Part shown: positions 9,187-17,033 of the stretch, piece after piece
Numbering within the stretch: position 1 is the first letter of the stretch
How the letters are laid out: every line of letters starts with the position of its first letter
Assembly: GCA_902583455.1 (NCBI GenBank)
Contig: CACHVY010000001.1
Location: 62,001 to 126,000 of the forward strand
DNA: 64,000 nt
Origin: an uncultured Pelagibacteraceae bacterium
GTDB taxonomy: Bacteria; Pseudomonadota; Alphaproteobacteria; Pelagibacterales; Pelagibacteraceae
Direction: 5' to 3'
Made by a program: the position numbers and the translations under genes
The notes under the pieces: generated by a model
Databases searched by the model: none
What the model was told of the DNA's origin: nothing
Seen by the model: only the letters and a program-made list of their open reading frames with translations

Positions 9187-10701
9187 ATGAGTGAGACAGA
9201 TTTAAAAAATAAATTCGAAGAATTAAAGAAAAAGTTTTTAGAAAAAAAATATGATCAAGTTATTGAGGAATGTGGTTTAATTTTGGAAAATAATCATATA
9301 GATGTTTTTTATAATCTATTGTGTTTAGCATATAACAATAAAGGTGAGACCTATAAGGCTATTGATGTAATGAATGAGGCATTAAAGCATAATCCTAAAA
9401 ATGTTGATTTTTTAAATAATTTAGGAATGTTTTACTCAAATATTTATGAATACAAAAAAGCTGAAAAAAAATACAAAATAGGTCTGGAAATTGATAAAAA
9501 TAATTTAAGTTTATTAAATAATTTAGCTAATTTAAAAAAAGATTTAGATCAAACCGAAGAAGCAGTGAATATCTATGAAATGATTTTATCTATAAAGCCA
9601 GATGCATTGGTAGTAATGTATAACTTGGCAGGACTATATAATAGTTTAGGTAAATTTGAGAAATCTAAAGAATTATATTTTCAAATGTTAAAGCTTAAAA
9701 AAGATTTTACTGAGGCAGATAGGCTAATTTCTCAAATGGAAAAATATAATTCTAAACATAAACACTTTTTAAACATAAAGGAAAAGTTATTAAATATGAA
9801 GCTTAACGATAATTCGCTGTTACATTTGCATTTTGCATTAGGAAAAGCATATGGAGATCAAAAAAACTATGTTGAGTCATTCAATAATTACAAAAAAGCA
9901 AATGATATATCTAAAAAAATTAGTAATTATAATTTTAGCAAAAGTAAAAAAAGGTTTGATACAATTAAAGAAAAATTTAAATCTTTAAATGATTGTAAAT
10001 TAAATAAAATAGATAGAAAAGTTATTTTTATAGTAGGAATGCCTAGATCAGGCACCTCCTTAACAGAGCAAATTTTGGCGTCCCATAAAAACGTTATTGG
10101 TGGAGGTGAATTACCTTATATACAAAAAATATATAACGATTATTTTAAATCAAATCAAAATATTGAAAAAAATGACTTACTAAAATGTAATAAAGAATAC
10201 TTAAATTTCTTAACTAATATCGATGATTCGAGCAAGGTGTTTACGGATAAGGCTCCGTTAAACTTTTTTTATATAGGATTTATTTTGAAATTTTTGCCAA
10301 ACTCAAAATTTATAAATATAGTTAGAAATCCTATTGATAATTGTTGGTCAATTTATAAAAATTATTTTCCAACCAAAATAGATTTTGGAAACGATTTAAG
10401 TGATTTGTCTAAATATTACAGATCATATAAAGATTTAATGTTCTTTTGGAAAAGGCTTTTCCCAAATGAAATTTATGATTTAAGATATGAAAATCTAATT
10501 AACAATACGAAGGAAGAAGTAGAAAAATTACTTAAATTTTGCTCTTTGGAGTGGGACGAAAATTGTCTAGAGCACCACAAAAATAAGAGAGTTATAAAAA
10601 CAATAAGTTTTAATCAAGCAAGAAGGCCAATTTACAGCACTTCGCTAAAATCATACGCTGGCTACGAAAATTATCTTTTGGATCTCATGGATCTTAATTA
10701 A
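9187..10701 (+). CDS. TPR-sulfotransferase fusion protein, copy 2
   Basis: This is a 504-residue paralogue of the preceding gene with the same architecture: N-terminal TPR repeats, then a sulfotransferase domain with FIVGMPRSGTSLTEQIL near residue 280, GGGELPYI, DKAPLNFFYIGFI and NIVRNPIDNCWS. The ATG at 9187 is preferred; a GTG two codons upstream (9181) is possible. A 58-base gap separates it from copy 1, without a clear promoter or Shine-Dalgarno. Its stop overlaps that of the convergent tyrA by 4 bases. Sulfotransferases need PAPS; whether this organism makes it cannot be seen here. Confidence 0.85.
   Translation: MSETDLKNKFEELKKKFLEKKYDQVIEECGLILENNHIDVFYNLLCLAYNNKGETYKAIDVMNEALKHNPKNVDFLNNLGMFYSNIYEYKKAEKKYKIGLEIDKNNLSLLNNLANLKKDLDQTEEAVNIYEMILSIKPDALVVMYNLAGLYNSLGKFEKSKELYFQMLKLKKDFTEADRLISQMEKYNSKHKHFLNIKEKLLNMKLNDNSLLHLHFALGKAYGDQKNYVESFNNYKKANDISKKISNYNFSKSKKRFDTIKEKFKSLNDCKLNKIDRKVIFIVGMPRSGTSLTEQILASHKNVIGGGELPYIQKIYNDYFKSNQNIEKNDLLKCNKEYLNFLTNIDDSSKVFTDKAPLNFFYIGFILKFLPNSKFINIVRNPIDNCWSIYKNYFPTKIDFGNDLSDLSKYYRSYKDLMFFWKRLFPNEIYDLRYENLINNTKEEVEKLLKFCSLEWDENCLEHHKNKRVIKTISFNQARRPIYSTSLKSYAGYENYLLDLMDLN
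9298..9404 (+). repeat. 107-bp direct repeat, copy 2 (gene-conversion tract)
   Basis: This is identical to 7725-7831; see that entry. The identity ends abruptly at both ends (a/t mismatch on each side). Confidence 0.97.
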
Positions 10702-11603
10702 AAGATATCCCTTCCGAAATTAGGTTTTGAAATATCCTGCTTTAGTTCAATAATTTGTTTTCGGACTTTTTTTGAATTTTTTAAAATTTTTAGTATATTT
10801 TTGTTACTTTTTCTTTTTATAAGTCTTTTAAATTTATTAAGATTCTTAATAAACATATTTATTGAATCAATAATATTATCGCTGTTACCAAAGAAAATAT
10901 CACGCCACATTATTTCGTTTGAGGCCGCTGTTCTTGAAAAATCTCTTAGGCCGCCAGCACTGTACTTAATGACATTCTTTTTATTTTTCTTTTGAAAATC
11001 TATCGCAGTTTTTATAAGATTATATGCAATTAGGTGGGGTAAATGACTTGTTATCGAAAAAATTTTATCATGATCAATAGAATTCATAAATATTATTTTT
11101 GATCCAATTTTTTTCCAAAATCTCTCAATTTTTTTCAATCTTTTTGCAGATTTGTCTTTATTTTTTAAAATAATACACCATTTATCTCTAAACAAATTTT
11201 TATTACCAAACTCTGGTCCGCTGACCTCTGATCCTGCAATTGGATGGCTTAATATGAATATGTCTTTTAAATTTTTATTTTCGTTAATTAACTTCTCTAT
11301 ATTACGTTTTGTAGAACCTGTATCGCTTATTAGATTCTTTGAAGAAACATATTTTTGTAGACTCTTAATTATATTTTTATATTGGCTAATGTGTGTACAA
11401 AGAAGAATTAGATCCATATCAGAAACCTGATGGTCTATTTTTTTAATAAATCTAATTTTCTTATTAATTTTTTTTATAAAGTGAATATTTTTTTTAGATT
11501 TTTCAAACACATAGATGTTTTTTGAAATTTTTTTGCTTATAGAAGCTCTCAAAATTGACGATCCTATTAGTCCACATCCAATTATTAATATATTGTTAAA
11601 CAT
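10698..11603 (-). CDS. tyrA: Prephenate/cyclohexadienyl dehydrogenase
   Basis: This enzyme oxidatively decarboxylates prephenate or arogenate in tyrosine synthesis. The 301-residue protein opens with an NAD(P)-binding Rossmann motif (ILIIGCGLIGSSILRA, residues about 5-20). It has the TyrA signatures SDTGSTKRNIE near 95 and LSHPIAGSEVSGPEFG near 118-133, and SHLPHLIAYNL near 188. It overlaps the end of hisC by 8 bases, and the pair is likely one transcript. It is somewhat lysine-rich, as are its neighbours. Whether it prefers prephenate or arogenate cannot be read from the sequence. Confidence 0.92.
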   Translation of the reverse strand: MFNNILIIGCGLIGSSILRASISKKISKNIYVFEKSKKNIHFIKKINKKIRFIKKIDHQVSDMDLILLCTHISQYKNIIKSLQKYVSSKNLISDTGSTKRNIEKLINENKNLKDIFILSHPIAGSEVSGPEFGNKNLFRDKWCIILKNKDKSAKRLKKIERFWKKIGSKIIFMNSIDHDKIFSITSHLPHLIAYNLIKTAIDFQKKNKKNVIKYSAGGLRDFSRTAASNEIMWRDIFFGNSDNIIDSINMFIKNLNKFKRLIKRKSNKNILKILKNSKKVRKQIIELKQDISKPNFGRDIF

Positions 11604-12678
11604 TTGAAAATATCGATTTTAGAGTTTTAATTAAAAATTTATTTTCTTTTGAATTTCCTATCGTAACTCTTAATTTATTTTTTATACCATATACTTCGAG
11701 GCTTCTAACAATAATACCTTTTTCTTCAAGTTTATTCTTAAATTTTTTTGCTGAAATTTTAGATTTATCAAAATTTAATAATAAAAAGTTTGCAGACACT
11801 TCATTTGTATTTATATTAAAATTTTCAAAGTTAGCTTTAATTATATCTGCCCATTTTTTGTTATGTTTAATTGACTTATCTATAAATTTTTTATCTTTGA
11901 GCGATTCTATAGCAGATAATTCGCCAATTTTTGTTACATTAAATGGTGGTTTAATTTTCATTAATGCTTGTACAATTTCCTTTGATCCATATCCCCATCC
12001 AACCCTTAGAGAGGCTAGTCCATAAATTTTAGAAAAAGTTCTTAGAATAAAAACGTTATTTTTATTTTTAAATAATTCGAGACCAGATTTATAGTCTTTA
12101 TTCATCATGTATTCTTGATAAGCATCATCTATAACCAATAAAATATTAGATCTAAGTCTTCTCCTTAAATCTTTTAATTCTAATGCAGTTAAATATGTAG
12201 CTGTTGGATTATTTGGATTAGCTAGAAATACAATTTTAGTTTTTTTAGTAACTTTTTTTAAAATATTATCTATTGATATTTTATAATTGTTTTCTTTAGA
12301 ATAAATAACTTTTGCTCCTACAATTCCTGAATAAATTCTGTACATTAAGAAACTGAATTTAGGTACAATTACTTCATCTGATTTTCTTAAGAATAATTGA
12401 CAAATCATTTGAATTATCTCATCTGACCCTGAGCCACAAATTATCTGATCAAAATTACATCTAAATTTCTTTGAAATTTCTGTACGTAAAGTTTTAGATT
12501 TTGAGTCAGGATATTTGGATAACGATCCAATTTTTGATAACCCTTTTTTTACCCTTCTAGATAAACCCAGCGCAGACTCGTTTGCTGATAACTTGATTAC
12601 CTTTTTCTTATTTAAAATTACCGACCTGCCAGGTTTATAACTTTTTATCCTAATTTTTCTAAAAATTACTTTTTGCAT
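11596..12678 (-). CDS. hisC: Histidinol-phosphate / aromatic aminotransferase
   Basis: This is a PLP-dependent class I/II aminotransferase of the HisC group, 360 residues from the ATG at 12678. An upstream ATG at 12726 would add a hydrophobic, non-conserved stretch and is rejected. Visible motifs are KLSANESALGLS (HisC N-terminus), GSGSDEIIQ near residue 80, ANPNNPTAT near 150, and the Schiff-base lysine in RTFSKIYGLASLRVGWGYG. HisC-type enzymes next to tyrA often act on aromatic 2-oxo acids or on prephenate, so this gene may serve tyrosine/phenylalanine synthesis as well as, or instead of, histidine. Confidence 0.9.
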   Translation of the reverse strand: MQKVIFRKIRIKSYKPGRSVILNKKKVIKLSANESALGLSRRVKKGLSKIGSLSKYPDSKSKTLRTEISKKFRCNFDQIICGSGSDEIIQMICQLFLRKSDEVIVPKFSFLMYRIYSGIVGAKVIYSKENNYKISIDNILKKVTKKTKIVFLANPNNPTATYLTALELKDLRRRLRSNILLVIDDAYQEYMMNKDYKSGLELFKNKNNVFILRTFSKIYGLASLRVGWGYGSKEIVQALMKIKPPFNVTKIGELSAIESLKDKKFIDKSIKHNKKWADIIKANFENFNINTNEVSANFLLLNFDKSKISAKKFKNKLEEKGIIVRSLEVYGIKNKLRVTIGNSKENKFLIKTLKSIFSNV

Positions 12679-12738
12679 AATCATATATATAAATAATAAT
12701 GAGATAATTGAAATAAAATTAAACAACGATTGGTTGCA

Positions 12739-12765
12739 ATTGACATAATTGATTACATGCTATAG
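12739..12765 (+). promoter_or_regulatory. Predicted sigma70 promoter of metX
   Basis: TTGACA (12739-12744) is a perfect -35 box and TATAGA (12760-12765) a good -10, with a rather short 15-base spacer. A start 6-7 bases downstream falls near 12772, directly in front of the riboswitch stem at 12774, and this position supports the call. Confidence 0.6.
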
Positions 12766-12773
12766 AAGATCAT

Positions 12774-12830
12774 TGCGCTGATTTAACTGAATTGCGAGCG
12801 CTATAAAAAAACCGCTAAACAAGTTTTTTT
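12774..12830 (+). ncRNA. SAM-II-type riboswitch in front of metX
   Basis: The leader matches the compact H-type pseudoknot of SAM-II. The P1 stem is GCGCT (12774-12778) with AGCGC (12796-12800). The first loop starts GATTTAAC and ends in ATTGC. An A-rich TATAAAAAAA joining segment follows, then the 3' strand GCTAA (12813-12817) that can pair back to the loop. SAM-II senses S-adenosylmethionine and lies upstream of metX in many alphaproteobacteria and marine sequences. Eight U residues (12823-12830) follow. They could pair with the A-rich segment and so compete with the ligand-bound fold. The related SAM-V class shares this core and is the main alternative. Confidence 0.85.
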
Positions 12831-12854
12831 TCATCACAATTCAAATCAGATACT

Positions 12855-13970
12855 ATGAGTAAATTTGAAAAGATTAAAAAAATTATTATTAAAAAACCAT
12901 TAAAATTAGATTGTGGTATTACTATCTCTAATTATCCTTTGGCGTTCGAAACATACGGGAAACTCAATAAAGATAAAAAAAATGCTATTATGGTATTCCA
13001 CGCTCTCACAGGTGATCAATTTGCGTCAGGTAAAAATCCTGTAACAAATAAAGATGGATGGTGGTCATATGTCATTGGTCCAAACAAAGCGCTTGATACT
13101 AATAAATATTTCATAATTTGTGCAAATGTTATTGGTGGTTGTATGGGGTCTTATGGACCAAGTACTTTAGATGAAAAGAGTGGAAAAAAAATTGGTATTA
13201 ATTTTCCAATAATAACAATAAATGACATGGTTAATGCACAGTTCAATTTACTTGACCATTTTAATATAGATAAATTATTTTGTGTAACAGGTGGGTCTAT
13301 GGGAGGAATGCAAGTTTTACAATTTGTCGCTAACTATCCAAATAAGTCAAAAATAGCTATACCTATAGCTTGCTCGGCCAGTCATTCAGCTCAAAATATT
13401 GCTTTCAATGAATTAGGTAGGCAAGCAATAATGGCAGATGAAAACTGGAAAAATGGCAATTATGAGTTAGAAAATATATCTCCAGCAAAGGGTTTGTCAG
13501 TCGCCAGAATGGCAGCTCATATAACTTATTTATCAAAAAAAGGTTTAGAGGAAAAATTTGGAAGAAAACTTCAAAAGCGTGATAAGATTAAATTTAGTTT
13601 TGATGCTGATTTTCAAATAGAAAGTTATCTTAGATATCAAGGATCAATATTTGTTGATAGGTTTGACGCAAATAGTTATCTTTATATAACGCGAGCTATG
13701 GATTATTTTGATCTTAGCAAAAGTTTTAATGGTGACTTATCGAAAGTATTTAGGAATACAAAAACAAAATTTTTTATAATTTCGTTTACTTCTGATTGGC
13801 TTTATCCTACAGCTGAAAATAGAGAAATTGTAATTGCTCTAAATGCGATTAATGCTGATGTGGGATTTTTAGAAGTTAAATCTGATAAGGGACATGATTC
13901 ATTTTTATTGGATGTTCCTGATTTTACAAATTCGTTAAAGAATTTTGTAGATAATTCGTACAGAATATAA
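12855..13970 (+). CDS. metX: Homoserine O-acetyltransferase
   Basis: This enzyme acetylates homoserine using acetyl-CoA, the committed step to methionine through O-acetylhomoserine. The 371-residue alpha/beta-hydrolase-fold protein has the HALTGD oxyanion segment near residue 50 and the nucleophile serine in VTGGSMGGMQ near 145. An Asp in SDWLYP lies near 310 and the catalytic His in KGHDSFLLD near 345. Its leader carries a SAM-II-type riboswitch, so expression should fall when SAM is plentiful. metW follows after 2 bases. The family includes serine acetyltransferases, but the context makes homoserine the likely substrate. Confidence 0.95.
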   Translation: MSKFEKIKKIIIKKPLKLDCGITISNYPLAFETYGKLNKDKKNAIMVFHALTGDQFASGKNPVTNKDGWWSYVIGPNKALDTNKYFIICANVIGGCMGSYGPSTLDEKSGKKIGINFPIITINDMVNAQFNLLDHFNIDKLFCVTGGSMGGMQVLQFVANYPNKSKIAIPIACSASHSAQNIAFNELGRQAIMADENWKNGNYELENISPAKGLSVARMAAHITYLSKKGLEEKFGRKLQKRDKIKFSFDADFQIESYLRYQGSIFVDRFDANSYLYITRAMDYFDLSKSFNGDLSKVFRNTKTKFFIISFTSDWLYPTAENREIVIALNAINADVGFLEVKSDKGHDSFLLDVPDFTNSLKNFVDNSYRI

Positions 13971-13972
13971 TT

Positions 13973-14569
13973 ATGAAGGAAGAATTTAAGATTATTGCAA
14001 ACTCTATTGAAAAAGATAAATCAATTTTAGATGTTGGGTGTGGAGATGGTGAATTAATGAAGTTTATAAATGAAAATATATCAAAAAAAATTAGGGGTTT
14101 AGAAATATCAAAAGATAATGTTCAAAAATGTATTGAAAGAGGACTTACTGTTATCGAAGGTAATGCTGAGATGGATTTACAACAATTTCCTAGTAATAGT
14201 TTTGATTACGTTATTTTAAGTCAAACTTTGCAAGCTTTTTTAAATCCTGAAAAGGTAATAAGTGATTTATTAAGAATTGGAAAAACATCAATTGTAACAA
14301 TACCAAACTTTGGTTTTTGGAAAGTGAGATTTAACTTGCTATTTAAAGGCACTATGCCTGTTACAAAAACGCTACCAAATGAGTGGTATAATACACCTAA
14401 TCTACACATGTGTTCGATTAAAGACTTCGTAAATTTTTGTAACAATAGAAAAATAAATTTATTTAAATCTTTAGCTCTCACAAATAATAAAGTATCTTCA
14501 ATTAACAAGTTTAATTTAAATTTTAAAAATTTAACTTCAGAACTTGGTATTTTTTTAATAGAAAAATGA
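13973..14569 (+). CDS. metW: Methionine biosynthesis protein MetW
   Basis: This 198-residue protein has a class I SAM-methyltransferase-like fold. Motif I is SILDVGCGDGELMKF near residue 20. The MetW-specific region VILSQTLQAFLNPEKV lies near 80, followed by TIPNFGFWKVRFNLLFKG near 108-125. MetW forms a partner pair with MetX in many proteobacteria and is reported to support its activity. It lies 2 bases after metX and its stop overlaps the next start as ATGA, so it shares the riboswitch-controlled transcript. Confidence 0.92.
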   Translation: MKEEFKIIANSIEKDKSILDVGCGDGELMKFINENISKKIRGLEISKDNVQKCIERGLTVIEGNAEMDLQQFPSNSFDYVILSQTLQAFLNPEKVISDLLRIGKTSIVTIPNFGFWKVRFNLLFKGTMPVTKTLPNEWYNTPNLHMCSIKDFVNFCNNRKINLFKSLALTNNKVSSINKFNLNFKNLTSELGIFLIEK

Positions 14570-15282
14570 TAAAAGTTGAAATTGTAAAATGCTTAAAAGA
14601 TAATTTTTCATATATAGTGCATAATAATAATGAGGCACTAGTTATAGATCCAAGCGAGTCTGGTCCAGTTATTAAATCATTAGAAAAATTAAATCTAAAA
14701 TTAAAATATGTCCTAAACACACATCATCATTTTGATCATATCGATGGAAATTTAATTTTAAAAGAAAAATATAAATGTAAAATAATTGGTTTTATAGAAG
14801 ATAAAAAAAGAATACCAGGTATAGATATTTGCTTAAAAAATGAGGAGATTTTTATAGAGGGTGATTTTCAATTTAAAACTTATCATACTCCAGGTCATAC
14901 CTTGGGTCATATTTGCTATCATTTTTTCAATGACAAAATATTGTTCACAGGAGATACTTTATTTTCATTAAGCTGTGGAAGGTTATTTGAAGGAACATAT
15001 GAAGATATGTTCAGATCATTATCATTGATTAAAACTTTTGATAAAGAAACTTTAATATATTGTGGACATGAATATACATTAAGTAATGCAAAATTCTGTA
15101 TTGAACATGATCCACATAATAAAAATCTTAAAAAAAAAATAGACTTAATTAATAAAAATTTAAAGGCAGGGATACCAACAATTCCATCTATTTTAAAAGA
15201 AGAGCTTGAGTGCAACATATTTTTAAAGGCAGAAAATATTGAAGACTTCTCAAAACTAAGGGATTTAAAGGATAATTTTTAG
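14566..15282 (+). CDS. gloB: Hydroxyacylglutathione hydrolase (glyoxalase II)
   Basis: This metallo-beta-lactamase-fold enzyme hydrolyses S-lactoylglutathione to lactate and glutathione. The 238-residue protein has the metal-binding THHHFDHIDG motif near residue 50, HTPGHTLGHICYH near 105-118 and FTGDTLFSLSCGRLFEGT near 125-142. It also has CGHEYTLSN near 165 and a glyoxalase II C-terminal region. Its ATG overlaps the metW stop by 4 bases, placing it in the SAM-regulated operon. The same adjacency is common in alphaproteobacteria. Confidence 0.93.
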   Translation: MIKVEIVKCLKDNFSYIVHNNNEALVIDPSESGPVIKSLEKLNLKLKYVLNTHHHFDHIDGNLILKEKYKCKIIGFIEDKKRIPGIDICLKNEEIFIEGDFQFKTYHTPGHTLGHICYHFFNDKILFTGDTLFSLSCGRLFEGTYEDMFRSLSLIKTFDKETLIYCGHEYTLSNAKFCIEHDPHNKNLKKKIDLINKNLKAGIPTIPSILKEELECNIFLKAENIEDFSKLRDLKDNF

Positions 15283-15292
15283 CTTATTAATC

Positions 15293-15339
15293 TTGACTAT
15301 AAAAAAGCTAATTATATATTGCATTTAATTTTTTAAGGA
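15293..15339 (+). promoter_or_regulatory. Predicted promoter and ribosome-binding site of rplU-rpmA
   Basis: TTGACT (15293-15298) and TATATT (15315-15320) are spaced by 16 bases, followed by an AAGGA Shine-Dalgarno (15335-15339) placed 6 bases before the rplU ATG. All lie in the 63-base gap after gloB. Confidence 0.6.
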
Positions 15340-15345
15340 TAAAAC

Positions 15346-15744
15346 ATGTCTTTTGCAATAATACAAACTGGTGGGAAACAATATAAAGTTAAAGCTGGAG
15401 AAATAATTAAAATAGAAAAATTTGGAGACCAGAAACCAAATTCTATAATTGAATTTAAGGAAATACTTGCCTACGGAGATGATAAAAATATTGAAGTGGG
15501 TTTACCTACTGTTCAAGGTGCGAAAGTAGAAGCCGAATTTTTAAAAAATGCTAAAAATAGGACAGTTCTAATATTTAAAAAAAGACGAAGAAAAAATTCT
15601 AGAAGAAAAAATGGTCACAGACAGCAATACTCATTAATTAGAGTCAATAAGATAATGTCAAAAGAAGGTAAAGTATTGTCTGAGGCTGAAAAAATTAGTA
15701 AAGTAAAAAAAGAAAAAAAGACTGAAATAAAAAAAGATAAGTAA
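15346..15744 (+). CDS. rplU: 50S ribosomal protein L21
   Basis: This large-subunit protein begins FAIIQTGGKQYKV and contains the L21 signature region KKRRRKNSRRKNGHRQQYS near residues 80-100. The core is about 103 residues; the 132-residue product carries an extra charged C-terminal tail rich in Lys and Glu, like tails seen on S16 and L19 in this window. It has its own promoter and a clear Shine-Dalgarno. rpmA follows after 21 bases. Confidence 0.97.
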   Translation: MSFAIIQTGGKQYKVKAGEIIKIEKFGDQKPNSIIEFKEILAYGDDKNIEVGLPTVQGAKVEAEFLKNAKNRTVLIFKKRRRKNSRRKNGHRQQYSLIRVNKIMSKEGKVLSEAEKISKVKKEKKTEIKKDK

Positions 15745-15765
15745 AATAAATTATAAAGATTAATT

Positions 15766-16020
15766 ATGGCAACAAAAAAAGCAGGTGGATCCTCTCGAAA
15801 CGGAAGAGATAGTGCTGGTAGAAGATTAGGTGTAAAAAAATATGGTGGCCAATTCGTTGTACCTGGCAATATAATAGTTAGGCAAAGAGGAACTAAAATT
15901 TTTCCAGGCCAAAACGTTGGCATGGGCAAAGATCACTCTATTTTCTCGGTTGTTAAGGGTAAGGTTGTTTTTAAAAAAAGTAAGTCAGATAGAACTTACG
16001 TTTCAGTAAAACCCAATTAA
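15766..16020 (+). CDS. rpmA: 50S ribosomal protein L27
   Basis: This 84-residue protein starts [20 protein letters not shown], the conserved L27 N-terminus that reaches the peptidyl-transferase centre. The [20 protein letters not shown] signature is present. It shows no cleavable N-terminal extension of the Firmicutes type. It is paired with rplU and followed by obgE, the usual bacterial order. Confidence 0.97.
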   Translation: MATKKAGGSSRNGRDSAGRRLGVKKYGGQFVVPGNIIVRQRGTKIFPGQNVGMGKDHSIFSVVKGKVVFKKSKSDRTYVSVKPN

Positions 16021-16024
16021 ATTC

Positions 16025-16048
16025 ATACAACATAAACAAAAGTTGTAT
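16025..16048 (+). promoter_or_regulatory. Inverted repeat directly before obgE
   Basis: ATACAAC (16025-16031) and GTTGTAT (16042-16048) form a perfect 7-bp stem with a 10-base loop that ends one base before the obgE ATG. It covers the place where a ribosome-binding site would be and no Shine-Dalgarno is otherwise visible. There is no T-run, so it is not an intrinsic terminator. Function is unknown. Confidence 0.4.
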
Positions 16049-16049
16049 T

Positions 16050-17033
16050 ATGAAATTTCTAGATCAAGTAAAGATATTTGTTAAAGCTGGTAACGGTGGC
16101 ACAGGATCTCCAAGCTTTAGACGTGAAAAATTTATAGAGTTCGGAGGTCCAGATGGAGGTGACGGGGGCAAGGGTGGCTCTGTGGTACTTAAGTCAGAGA
16201 GAAATTTAAATACTTTAATCGATTATAGATATCAACAACATTTTAAAGCCAAAAGGGGTGGTGATGGTAAAGGAAAAAACCAAACAGGGAGAGGTGGAAA
16301 AGATTTATTCTTATCTGTTCCAATAGGGACTCAAATCTTTGAAGAAGATAACAAAACTTTACTTTTTGATTTCAAGAAAGAAAAAGATGAGTTTACTGTT
16401 GCTGTAGGAGGTCGAGGTGGTTTTGGAAATACCAGATTTAAGTCATCTACAAATAGAGCTCCAAGAAAATTTACAAAAGGTACAAAAGGTGAGGAATTTT
16501 GGATTTGGTTACAACTTAAAACAATTGCTGATATTGGAATAATAGGTTTACCAAACGCAGGTAAATCAAGTTTACTTGCTTCAATAACCTCTGCAAATCC
16601 CAAAATTGCAAATTACAAGTTTACAACTATAAATCCTAATCTAGGTGTTGCAATGTATGATAATAAAGAGATTACATTAGCAGATATACCAGGATTAATT
16701 GAAGGAGCGCACACCGGCGTCGGTTTAGGTATTAAGTTTTTAAAACATGTAGAAAGATGTAAAACACTATTACACTTAATTGATGTTTCTGAGGAAGATT
16801 TGGTTAATTCTTATAAACAAATTAGAAAAGAATTAGGTGAGTATAGTAAGGAATTATTAAAAAAAAAAGAAATTATAGTATTAAATAAAGTCGATTTATT
16901 GTCGCAAAAAGAGCTCAAAAATAGAAAGATGAAATTTGAGGAAAAATTAAATAAAAAAGTTTTTCAATTATCTACTTTTGACAAAAAATTAATATCAAAT
17001 TTAAAAAAGAAGTTGCTTAAAAATGTATCTTGA
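16050..17033 (+). CDS. obgE: Obg-family GTPase
   Basis: This essential GTPase acts in 50S subunit maturation. The 327-residue protein has the glycine-rich Obg fold at residues 1-155, with GGPDGGDGGKGGSVV and GGRGGFGN. The G domain then has G1 GLPNAGKSSLL near 165, G3 DIPGLIEGAH near 210 and G4 LNKVDLL near 280. It lacks the C-terminal OCT extension of some bacteria and ends just after the G domain, as is usual for compact forms. Its last 11 bases overlap proB. Confidence 0.95.
   Translation: MKFLDQVKIFVKAGNGGTGSPSFRREKFIEFGGPDGGDGGKGGSVVLKSERNLNTLIDYRYQQHFKAKRGGDGKGKNQTGRGGKDLFLSVPIGTQIFEEDNKTLLFDFKKEKDEFTVAVGGRGGFGNTRFKSSTNRAPRKFTKGTKGEEFWIWLQLKTIADIGIIGLPNAGKSSLLASITSANPKIANYKFTTINPNLGVAMYDNKEITLADIPGLIEGAHTGVGLGIKFLKHVERCKTLLHLIDVSEEDLVNSYKQIRKELGEYSKELLKKKEIIVLNKVDLLSQKELKNRKMKFEEKLNKKVFQLSTFDKKLISNLKKKLLKNVS

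Noticed and set aside
12618-12726. Longer HisC start at the ATG at 12726
   Set aside because: The extra 16 residues are hydrophobic and unlike HisC, and the ATG at 12678 gives a normal-length protein.
15279-15312. Terminator hairpin after gloB
   Set aside because: TTAGCTT/AAGCTAA could pair, but the loop is about 20 bases, the stem is AT-only apart from one GC step each side, and there is no T-run. The region fits the rplU promoter better.
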